Positions 9,184-16,751 of a DNA stretch of 64,000 nt are shown piece by piece. Made by a program: the position numbers and the translations under genes. Within the stretch, counting starts at the first letter, position 1. Each line of letters opens with the position of its first letter. The notes beneath the pieces are model-generated. The model made no database searches, was not told the origin of the DNA, and saw nothing but the letters and a program-made list of their open reading frames with translations. The DNA is from Paenibacillus woosongensis (GTDB lineage Bacteria; Bacillota; Bacilli; Paenibacillales; Paenibacillaceae), in the NCBI RefSeq assembly GCF_030122845.1, contig NZ_CP126084.1:2666001-2730000 (forward strand). The letters are read 5' to 3'.

Positions 9184-9995
9184 GCCCGCTTTATCCGCTC
9201 GTGAAGCTCTGTAAGATTGCAGAAGTGTCACGAGCTGGTTACTACAAGTGGTTGAATACATTGGCAGATCGAGAAGCAATGTTAGAAGCAGATACCATGT
9301 TAAAGGATCACATCTTGGCCATTCATCGATTGCGGCCCTATTTTGGCTATTATCGCATGCGTACCGCTTTACGGAAGGAGGGCCTCCTTGTTAACCACAA
9401 AAAGGTCCGCAGGCTTATGCGTGAACTTGGAATACGGTCCGTTATTCGGAAGAAGCGTCCCTTCACCGGTTATAAACCCTCCGTCATATTTCACAATGTC
9501 TTAAACCGAAAGTTCGCGGCTGAAGCTGTTATGGAAAAATACGTAACAGATATCACTTATGTACGAACGGGTAATGACTTTATTTACCTATCCGTTGTCA
9601 TGGATTTATATAATAATGAGATCATTGCTTGGAAGCTTAGCGAACGAAATGATCTCCAACTCGTACTTGAAACTGTGAAACAGATTACCGCTCCTGGAGC
9701 CCTTCTACATTCCGATCAGGGTTTTCAATACACGACTAAAAGCTATGCAGCCTTATTGGACGACCTAAGACTCGTAGGAAGCCACTCAAGGCGCGGGAAC
9801 TGCTTTGACAACGCGTGTATTGAATCATTCTTCTCTCATCTAAAAACGGAAAAACTGCATTTAGAAAAGCCTAAATCGATCGGCGAGGCTCAAGAGCTTA
9901 TCGCCCAGTATATCGATTATTATAATCACGAACGGTTTCAGAAAAAACTCGGCGACCGCTCCCCAGTGGAGTACCGGGAAACGATCGCCGCTTAG
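9144..9995 (+). CDS. IS3-family transposase OrfB (DDE integrase domain)
   Basis: The catalytic half of the transposase, 283 aa counted from TTG 9144, but probably made mainly as the frameshifted OrfAB protein. The frame is open back to the slippery site at 9108-9114. It contains an HTH_21-like region (YGYYRMRTALRKEG type) and the rve integrase core with D (YVTDITYV), D (LLHSDQGFQY) and E (IESFFSHLKTE), ending NHERFQKKLGDRSPVEYR. It cuts and joins the IS ends. Confidence 0.93.
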   Translation: MDKQARFESIREMSPLYPLVKLCKIAEVSRAGYYKWLNTLADREAMLEADTMLKDHILAIHRLRPYFGYYRMRTALRKEGLLVNHKKVRRLMRELGIRSVIRKKRPFTGYKPSVIFHNVLNRKFAAEAVMEKYVTDITYVRTGNDFIYLSVVMDLYNNEIIAWKLSERNDLQLVLETVKQITAPGALLHSDQGFQYTTKSYAALLDDLRLVGSHSRRGNCFDNACIESFFSHLKTEKLHLEKPKSIGEAQELIAQYIDYYNHERFQKKLGDRSPVEYRETIAA

Positions 9996-10136
9996 AACAC
10001 TCTTTTCTTACTGTCTACTTGACGGGGCTATGACCATCTGGTCTCTTTTTTTTACCCATATTATAGTAGCAATTGGTAGAGCAGTTGCTTTAATATGGTT
10101 GGAGGAACTTGTATTTAGACAGGGAGGATATATAGG

Positions 10137-11252
10137 ATGGCCGAGCCGTTAAAGTTAATGTATAACAAGGATTTTCTAAGCGGATTTGCTAAGAAGGTGA
10201 AGCGAGCCTATAGCGAATTTGACGAAGCTTCATTTATCACGGAAGTATTGGCTGAGCCATGGGGCGAACTAGAGCTAAAAGCCAGAATAAGAAAAATCAG
10301 CTCCTCGCTGGGACACTGTCTTCCCGGCGATTATGAAGAGGCGATCAAGGTTCTTTATCAAATAGATGAGCAGTGCGTAGGGTTCCCGTATTTGTTCTTT
10401 CCCGATTTTGTGGAGGTATACGGTCAGGCCGACGAGCATTGGGAGCTTTCCATGCAGGCTTTGGAGCGTTTTACGTCCAAATCAACCGCAGAATTTGCAG
10501 TACGGCCGTTCCTGCTGCGAGATCCGGAGCGGATGATGCAGCAAATGATGATTTGGTCGAAGCATGATAACGAGCATGTGCGCCGTCTTGCCAGCGAAGG
10601 CTGCCGGCCGCGTTTGCCTTGGGGACAAGCTTTGCCGATGTATAAACGCGACCCTGCGCCGCTGCTTCCCTTGCTGGAAGAATTGAAGGCCGATCCGTCA
10701 TTATATGTGCGAAAAAGCGTGGCCAATAACCTGAATGATATTACGAAGGATCATCCATCCGTGGTGATCCGGTTAGCCGGCGAATGGTTTGGCGAACATC
10801 CGGACACAGACTGGATCGTCAGGCATGCGTGCCGCAATTTAATTCGCAAAGCCGACCCTGAAATCATGAAGCTGTTCGGATATACGGATACGGCGGCCGC
10901 GGGGAAGGTGCCGCTAGTGTCTAATGCTGTATTATCCGTGGACAAAGCCATAGTTGCGATCGGAGACAACAGTGAGTTTGGCTATGAGCTTCGTTTTCGC
11001 GAAGGGGATCCTGTTAGAGTTCGAATCGAATACGGCATCGATTTTGTGAAGGCAAACGGACAGACATCGCGCAAGCTATTTCGATTAGTAGACCGAACTT
11101 TGCCTGGCGGAGCACGGTATGCAGGTTCACGGAAGCATAGCTGGAAGGATTTGACGACCCGCCGCCATTATCCTGGCGAGCACCGGATCATTCTGTTGGT
11201 TAATGGGCAAGAGGTAGCATCTGAAGCTATTGAAGTGATATTCCAGAACTAG
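10137..11252 (+). CDS. alkC: AlkC-type DNA alkylation repair glycosylase with C-terminal Ig-like domain
   Basis: A 371-aa HEAT-repeat DNA glycosylase of the AlkC/AlkD superfamily, which excises 3-methyladenine-type lesions. The HEAT-like repeats span about residues 1-260 and include the conserved block HVRRLASEGCRPRLPWG. The last ~100 residues form an extra beta-rich domain with the pattern reported for the Ig-like extension of the longer AlkC subtype. GGGAGG lies before the ATG. It is the first gene after the IS and appears monocistronic. The precise substrate range is inferred from the family. Confidence 0.82.
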   Translation: MAEPLKLMYNKDFLSGFAKKVKRAYSEFDEASFITEVLAEPWGELELKARIRKISSSLGHCLPGDYEEAIKVLYQIDEQCVGFPYLFFPDFVEVYGQADEHWELSMQALERFTSKSTAEFAVRPFLLRDPERMMQQMMIWSKHDNEHVRRLASEGCRPRLPWGQALPMYKRDPAPLLPLLEELKADPSLYVRKSVANNLNDITKDHPSVVIRLAGEWFGEHPDTDWIVRHACRNLIRKADPEIMKLFGYTDTAAAGKVPLVSNAVLSVDKAIVAIGDNSEFGYELRFREGDPVRVRIEYGIDFVKANGQTSRKLFRLVDRTLPGGARYAGSRKHSWKDLTTRRHYPGEHRIILLVNGQEVASEAIEVIFQN

Positions 11253-11447
11253 GCGTAAACGAATACTAGATTATAAAATGAACATCAATGATGCCCATTT
11301 GCTGGCCGCATCAAACATCTTACATTCCCTGTCAAAGAATTGATTTTTATCAATAAAGGGGGAAGGTACAGATGTTTTTTTATTTATTAGATTTTTTCAT
11401 AAAATATTAGTCCTGCAAACAAGAATAGGGTAATTATAGTTAGAAGG

Positions 11448-11503
11448 TTGACAACCTGTATATACAAGTATATTATGTTTAACGTACAACCTGTATATAC
11501 AAG
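11448..11503 (+). promoter_or_regulatory. treC promoter with two TreR operators
   Basis: TTGACA (11448-11453), a 17-bp spacer and TATTAT (11471-11476). The sequence AACCTGTATATACAAG occurs twice, at 11453-11468 (between -35 and -10) and 11488-11503 (just after the start of transcription). It contains the TGTATATACA core known for TreR operators in Bacillus. The encoded TreR at the end of the operon should bind both and be released by trehalose-6-phosphate. Confidence 0.85.
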
Positions 11504-11525
11504 ATAATAAGGAGGGGGATGCTTC

Positions 11526-13244
11526 ATGGAAAGCAAAGGAAACCTGCCTCGGGATTGGTGGAGAACGTCAACGGTTTATCAGGTATACCCCAAAAGCTTC
11601 AAGGACACGACAGGCAGCGGTACCGGCGATATCCGCGGGGTTACGGAGAAGCTTGACTATATAAAGGGCTTAGGCATCGATATTGTATGGCTGCAGCCGG
11701 TGTATGTATCTCCGCAAAATGATAACGGTTACGACGTAGCTGATTACTACAATATCGATCCCGCTTTCGGGACGATGGAGGATTTTGATGAGCTCGTTAG
11801 GGAGCTGAAACGAAGAGACATGCATCTGATGATCGATATCGTGGTGAATCATTCGTCCACGGAGCATCGCTGGTTCAAGGAGGCGAAATCCTCTCGTAAC
11901 AACCCTTACCGCGATTACTATATTTGGAGAGACCCGGCTGCGGATGGAGGTCCCCCGAACAACTGGCAGTCCAAATTTGGCGGTTCGGCATGGCAATACG
12001 ATGAGGGGACGGGTCAGTATTTCCTTACTCTATTCGATAAGACCCAAGCGGATCTAAATTGGGAGAATGACAAGGTTAGGCAGGAGGTCGTAGATCTGCT
12101 CACCTTCTGGGCGAAAAAAGGCGTAAGCGGATTCCGCATGGATGTTATTAACCTTATTTCCAAGGACCAAAGCTTTCCCATGGACGACGGATCGGTGCCT
12201 CCAGGAGACGGGCGGAGATTTTATACCGATGGGCCGCGCGTTCATGAGTACGTGAAGGAGCTGAACGCCAAAGTGTTCGCGCCTTATCATTTGGTTACGG
12301 TGGGAGAAATGTCTTCCACAACGATGGAGCATTGTATCCGTTACTCAAACCCGGATGAACATGAGTTCTCGATGACGTTCAATTTCCATCATTTGAAGGT
12401 GGATTACCCGAACGGACAAAAATGGGAGCTCAAACCGTATGATTTCGAGGAACTTAAGCAGCTGCTCTCCGATTGGCAAATCGGCATGCAGCAGGGCGGA
12501 GGCTGGAATGCGCTATTCTGGAACAATCATGATCAGCCGCGGGCGTTAACCCGATTTACGGATGACGGCGAATTCCGGGAAGAAAGCGCCAAGCTGCTTG
12601 CGACCACACTTCATGGCCTGCAAGGCACGCCTTATGTGTATCAGGGCGAGGAAATCGGCATGCCTGACCCGAAATGGAACGATATTTCCGAATTCCGCGA
12701 CATCGAATCACTTAATATGTATGAGATCCTAATGCAGAGGGGTAAAACTCCAGATGAGGCCGCCCATATCGTAAGGGTTCGCTCCAGAGACAATTCGCGG
12801 CTGCCTATGCTGTGGGACGACAGCGATCAGGCCGGGTTTACGACCGGTACGCCGTGGATTAAGATCGATGAGCGTTATCCGCTGATTAATGCGAAGTCGC
12901 AGGTGGAAGACCCGGAATCGATCTATCATCACTACCGGCAGTTAATCGAGCTGCGCAAGAGACTTCCGGTTTTGACGGACGGAACGTATGAGCGCCTTGA
13001 TGACGGGCATCCCCGTGTTTATGCTTATGCAAGAAAGAACGCGGAGCAGATACTGGTAGTTATTTCGAACTTCAGCCGTGAAGAGGTACAGTTTGAGCTG
13101 CCAGGAAGGTTCACAGCGAATCTCTCCGCTGCGCATTCTAAGGAGCTACTACTGGGGAATACGAAGGATACGCCGGACCTTGCAGCTTCCATCAAGCTGC
13201 CGCCGTATGGATCCTACATGTGGATTATTAACACGATTAATTAA
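11526..13244 (+). CDS. treC: Trehalose-6-phosphate hydrolase (GH13)
   Basis: A 572-aa cytoplasmic GH13 enzyme that splits trehalose-6-phosphate, delivered by the PTS, into glucose and glucose-6-phosphate. The N-terminus WWRTSTVYQVYPKSFKD is typical of the oligo-1,6-glucosidase/TreC group. The catalytic residues are visible: nucleophile Asp206 (GFRMDV), acid/base Glu261 (VGEMSS) and Asp336 (NNHDQPR). AAGGAGGGGG lies 6 nt before the ATG. It is the first gene of treC-treP-treR, which with the operators makes TreC far likelier than a general alpha-glucosidase. Confidence 0.94.
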   Translation: MESKGNLPRDWWRTSTVYQVYPKSFKDTTGSGTGDIRGVTEKLDYIKGLGIDIVWLQPVYVSPQNDNGYDVADYYNIDPAFGTMEDFDELVRELKRRDMHLMIDIVVNHSSTEHRWFKEAKSSRNNPYRDYYIWRDPAADGGPPNNWQSKFGGSAWQYDEGTGQYFLTLFDKTQADLNWENDKVRQEVVDLLTFWAKKGVSGFRMDVINLISKDQSFPMDDGSVPPGDGRRFYTDGPRVHEYVKELNAKVFAPYHLVTVGEMSSTTMEHCIRYSNPDEHEFSMTFNFHHLKVDYPNGQKWELKPYDFEELKQLLSDWQIGMQQGGGWNALFWNNHDQPRALTRFTDDGEFREESAKLLATTLHGLQGTPYVYQGEEIGMPDPKWNDISEFRDIESLNMYEILMQRGKTPDEAAHIVRVRSRDNSRLPMLWDDSDQAGFTTGTPWIKIDERYPLINAKSQVEDPESIYHHYRQLIELRKRLPVLTDGTYERLDDGHPRVYAYARKNAEQILVVISNFSREEVQFELPGRFTANLSAAHSKELLLGNTKDTPDLAASIKLPPYGSYMWIINTIN

Positions 13245-13300
13245 AAATATTTAACACCATGAATTACCACTCACTCTTATAAAGTCAGGAGCAGATGACG

Positions 13301-15262
13301 ATGGCGAACATAGATCGCAAAAATGTGGAGCGCATCATCCAAGCCGTTGGCGGCAAAGACAATATCGAAGCGGCTACGCATTGCGTGACCCGATTGAGAT
13401 TTGCCCTTGTGGATGAAAGCAAGGTTGATTCCAAGGCATTGGACGAAAATGATCTCGTCAAAGGGCAGTTCTCGACCCAGGGCCAATTCCAGGTCGTAAT
13501 CGGACCGGGTCTGGTCGATCAGGTCTATGATGAGATGCTGAAAATTACCGGGGGAGCGAGAGCGAGCAAAGATGACGTTAAGACACTCGCCAGCAAGAAG
13601 CAAAATCCGCTTCAGCGGGCGATCAAGACGCTGGCCGATATTTTCATTCCAATATTGCCTGCGATCGTAATGGCGGGTTTGCTGCTCGGCATTAACAACA
13701 TACTGACGGGACCGGACATTTTCTATGCAGGCCAGTCACTCATTGAAGTACACCCGCAGTGGGCAGACGTTGCTTCGATCATCAACCTGATTGCAAGCAC
13801 AGCCTTCGCCTTCCTGCCGGTATTGATTGGATGGTCCGCGGTGCGGCAATTTGGCGGAAGCCCGCTGCTGGGGATCGTGCTTGGCCTGATTCTGGTCAAT
13901 CCCGATCTGATGAGCGCTTATCAATATGCCGATGCCAAACTTGCAGGCACGGTGCCGGTCTGGAATCTCTTCGGTCTTGATGTCGAGAAGATCGGTTATC
14001 AAGGGCAGGTGCTTCCAGTCCTGGTCTCCGCGTATCTTTTAGCGAAAATCGAGAGCTTCCTGAACAAACGCGTGCATGATTCGATCAAGCTGCTTGTCGT
14101 AGCACCTGTAGCCTTGCTGGTGACCGGATTCCTTGCGTTTATCGTTGTAGGGCCGATCACGTTTGCAATCGGTAACGTACTCACGTCAGGGCTGGTCAGC
14201 ATTTTTGATTCTTTTGCCGCGCTTGGCGGATTGATTTATGGAGGATTGTACTCCTTGCTGGTCATCACGGGAATGCACCATACCTTCCTAGCCGTCGATA
14301 TTCAGCTCATCGGCAGCCAAGGCGGAACCTTCCTGTGGCCGATGCTGGCTTTGGCGAATATCGCGCAGGGCGCCGCGGCGCTTGCTATGATGTTCGTTGC
14401 CAGAGAACAGAAAGCCAAAGGGCTGGCCGTAACATCATCAATTTCCGCCTTCTTGGGAGTTACCGAGCCGGCTATCTTCGGCGTGAATGTGCGCCACAGA
14501 TATCCTTTTATTTTCGGAATGATCGGTTCCGGGATCGCGGGAGTGATTTTAGCCATTAATAATGTTCTAGCGTCCTCGATCGGGGTCGGCGGCATTCCTG
14601 GCTTCCTGTCGATTTTCCCGAACCAATGGGGCATCTTCTTCCTGGGAATGGCAATTGTGCTTGTGGTTCCCTTTGCGGGAACGCTCTTGTATGGCAAGTA
14701 TCGCATGTCTAAGACAGGTTCGGCGGTCAACGTTGAAGCGGAAGAACCTAAGAAAGAGGCGGTTCAACCTCAATCTGAAGTACAAGCTAATTCGGGCAAG
14801 CTTCCCATTGATATCGCGGCGCCGTTAAGCGGGGAAATTGTGCCTTTGTCCGAAGTACCTGACCCTGCTTTCGCGGAGAAGCAGATGGGACAAGGCATTG
14901 CTATCGTTCCGTCGGAGGGCAAGGTATTTGCTCCGTTTGACGGTACGGTTGCCCACCTGATCAAGAGCAAGCATGCATTGATTTTAACAGATACGAACGG
15001 TATTCAGATTTTGATTCATGTCGGTATCAACACGGTTTCCTTGAAAGGCGAGGGCTTTACCGCTCACGTTGAGACAGGGGCTTCCATTACCAAGGGTCAG
15101 TTGCTGCTTGAATTCGACATGGAGCGGATTGAGCAGGCTGGGCTTCCAGTCATTACACCGGTGATCGTGCCGGACGGACAGGACGTCATCGATCAGGTTA
15201 AGGAATATGAAGGACCAGCGGTTCACAGCGATACGACAGTGCTGCAGGTTGCGCTCAGATAA
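13301..15262 (+). CDS. treP: PTS trehalose-specific EIIBCA permease
   Basis: A 653-aa membrane protein that imports and phosphorylates trehalose. Order of domains: EIIB (phospho-Cys28 in ATHCVTRLRF), a hydrophobic EIIC transport domain (about residues 105-475) and a C-terminal Glc-type EIIA (about 500-650, active His in ILIHVGINTV). B. subtilis TreP lacks the fused EIIA, so this version needs no separate EIIA-Glc. ATG 13301 (AGGAG 9 nt upstream) is preferred over ATG 13295 (3 nt). It lies 56 bp after treC in the same operon. Confidence 0.92.
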   Translation: MANIDRKNVERIIQAVGGKDNIEAATHCVTRLRFALVDESKVDSKALDENDLVKGQFSTQGQFQVVIGPGLVDQVYDEMLKITGGARASKDDVKTLASKKQNPLQRAIKTLADIFIPILPAIVMAGLLLGINNILTGPDIFYAGQSLIEVHPQWADVASIINLIASTAFAFLPVLIGWSAVRQFGGSPLLGIVLGLILVNPDLMSAYQYADAKLAGTVPVWNLFGLDVEKIGYQGQVLPVLVSAYLLAKIESFLNKRVHDSIKLLVVAPVALLVTGFLAFIVVGPITFAIGNVLTSGLVSIFDSFAALGGLIYGGLYSLLVITGMHHTFLAVDIQLIGSQGGTFLWPMLALANIAQGAAALAMMFVAREQKAKGLAVTSSISAFLGVTEPAIFGVNVRHRYPFIFGMIGSGIAGVILAINNVLASSIGVGGIPGFLSIFPNQWGIFFLGMAIVLVVPFAGTLLYGKYRMSKTGSAVNVEAEEPKKEAVQPQSEVQANSGKLPIDIAAPLSGEIVPLSEVPDPAFAEKQMGQGIAIVPSEGKVFAPFDGTVAHLIKSKHALILTDTNGIQILIHVGINTVSLKGEGFTAHVETGASITKGQLLLEFDMERIEQAGLPVITPVIVPDGQDVIDQVKEYEGPAVHSDTTVLQVALR

Positions 15263-15336
15263 GAATTCGGCTCTAAGGAGTGGGGCCGTAATGACATTGC
15301 CACAAATCATGATACAATGATGTAGGTGATCAGGTG

Positions 15337-16062
15337 ATGAAGAACAATATTTTTATGAGCCTCTATAAGGATTACGCTGAACGAATCGATGACGGTACGC
15401 TGCCGCCAGGCAGCAAGCTCCCTTCGGAGAATGAGCTGGCTGCGACCTACGGGACTTCGAGAGAGACCGTGCGCAAGGGCTTGAACCTGCTGGCACAGAA
15501 TGGGTACATCAACAAAGTAAAAGGGAAGGGCTCTTTCGTTCTGGCTACGGGACGGCTCAAGTTTCCGATATCGGGGCTTGTCAGCTATAAAGAGTTGTCC
15601 GAGCGGCTCGGCAAACCAAGCCGGACCCTGGTCTATACAACCGAACGCGTTCCTGCCGGGGACACGATTGCCAAAGAGCTGCAAATTGAACCGGGACAGC
15701 CGGTGTGGAAAGTAATCCGCGCCAGGGAAATCGACGGCGAACGCATCATTTTGGATATCGATTATTTGCTTGCCGAAGTCGTTCCGCATTTGACAGAGGA
15801 TATCGCGGCTGATTCGATATATCATTATTTGGAGCAGGAGCTTCAGTTGAAAATCAGCTATGCCGAGAAAGTGATTTCTGTAGATCAGGCTACTGAGCAG
15901 GATTATCGCTGCATGGACTTAGGAGAGGACAAGCATGTGGTAGTCGTCCGGGGCTATGTGCACCTGGAGGATACGACGCTCTTTCAGTATACGGAGTCCC
16001 GGCATCGGCTGGACAAGTTTCAGTTCGTTGATTTCGCAAGAAGAATATCCAGGGAGAACTAA
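15337..16062 (+). CDS. treR: GntR/HutC-family trehalose operon repressor
   Basis: A 241-aa repressor with an N-terminal GntR winged helix (about residues 5-70; KLPSENELAATYGTSRETVRKGL) and a C-terminal UTRA effector domain expected to sense trehalose-6-phosphate. The start at ATG 15337 has AGGTG 8 nt upstream; an adjacent in-frame GTG (15334) is possible. It is the last gene of the tre operon, so it represses its own synthesis through the two operators before treC. A strong terminator follows. Confidence 0.9.
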   Translation: MKNNIFMSLYKDYAERIDDGTLPPGSKLPSENELAATYGTSRETVRKGLNLLAQNGYINKVKGKGSFVLATGRLKFPISGLVSYKELSERLGKPSRTLVYTTERVPAGDTIAKELQIEPGQPVWKVIRAREIDGERIILDIDYLLAEVVPHLTEDIAADSIYHYLEQELQLKISYAEKVISVDQATEQDYRCMDLGEDKHVVVVRGYVHLEDTTLFQYTESRHRLDKFQFVDFARRISREN

Positions 16063-16081
16063 GTAAGTGTTGAGATCAGAT

Positions 16082-16132
16082 GGGGCTGCCACAGAAGTCA
16101 TCATAGATGACTGAGGGGCGCCCCTTTTCTTT
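16082..16132 (+). terminator. Terminator of the tre operon
   Basis: Outer stem GGGGC/GCCCC encloses an inner stem AGTCATC/GATGACT with ATA loop, followed by TTTTCTTT. Confidence 0.75.
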
Positions 16133-16533
16133 CAGAAAGCTATCCTCTCGTTTGCTTGCATTCCATTCTTTAGCTCATCTTATATTGCTATCGAACACTA
16201 AGGTGCTATGCACTAAGCTATGTCGCGTAATCTATGCTATATCGTAATCTATGCTATATCGTACACTATCGTACACTAAGCTATGTTCAAACACTAAATG
16301 GAATGCATGTATCTAATTATGCTATCAGCGCATACTTCAAGGAATTAAATGGATTTTATGATCCTAAATTCAAGAATCCCGCCCATGACGGCCTTCTAAC
16401 TTCTTCTAACGACATGAAATACACTTAAATTCACTTTCCGTTCGTCGCCGCAGAAACTAACTACTATAAATCCATTTAAATAAGTTCCAACTATTAAAAT
16501 TGCTGTGGCAGAGGAAAACTATCTATATACAAC
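16133..16533. other. Gene-poor AT-rich spacer with short tandem repeats
   Basis: No credible gene. It contains imperfect direct repeats of CTATGCTATATCGTA and CGTACACTA (about 16225-16285). A 64-codon frame at 16234-16428 lacks a ribosome site and recognisable composition, so I do not call it. Confidence 0.5.
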
Positions 16534-16707
16534 GGGTTTGGATTTGGAATTGTGGCTACAGCCCACAATTTACTGAAAGTGGTAGGCTTACGCCTTGCTG
16601 CTATCCAGCTCAAAAAGCTCAGTACAAAAAAGTTAGATGATAAACAGGTTGTGTTTACATCCAACTTTTTGTTTTTGGGACTAACTAGACAGACTCCATT
16701 TTTTTAG
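16534..16707 (+). pseudogene. Remnant of a DDE transposase C-terminus
   Basis: One frame reads GFGFGIVATAHNLLKVVGLR and continues AAIQLKKL to a stop at 16705-16707. The pattern of a hydrophobic IVATAHNLLK followed by a basic tail is what the C-terminus of several large DDE transposases (IS1182-like) looks like. Only about 57 codons remain and no catalytic part is present. A long inverted repeat (16626-16670) lies inside it. The family assignment is by eye and uncertain. Confidence 0.45.
16626..16676. terminator. Bidirectional hairpin between the tre operon and the TIM-barrel gene
   Basis: AAAAAGTTAGATGATAAAC pairs with GTTTACATCCAACTTTTT (one mismatch, one bulge). A/T runs flank both sides, so it can terminate transcription from either direction, notably that of the minus-strand gene ending at 16752. 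Confidence 0.6.
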
Positions 16708-16751
16708 ATATCAGGAAAATGATCTTCTATCGTCTCAGGTTCTAGCATATT

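Larger units (their letters stand above)
8762..10036 (+). mobile_element. IS3-family insertion sequence, complete
   Basis: A 1275-bp element bounded by imperfect ~38-bp terminal inverted repeats (8762-8799 and 9999-10036, ends TGGT...ACCA, shared core GTAGACAGT). It is flanked by a 3-bp direct repeat TCT (8759-8761 and 10037-10039). It carries overlapping orfA/orfB with an A6G slippery site. All parts look intact, so the copy may still be mobile. Confidence 0.9.

Noticed and set aside
16234..16428. 64-codon frame in the spacer after treR
   Set aside because: No SD and built partly from tandem ATCGTA-type repeats. Composition is not protein-like.
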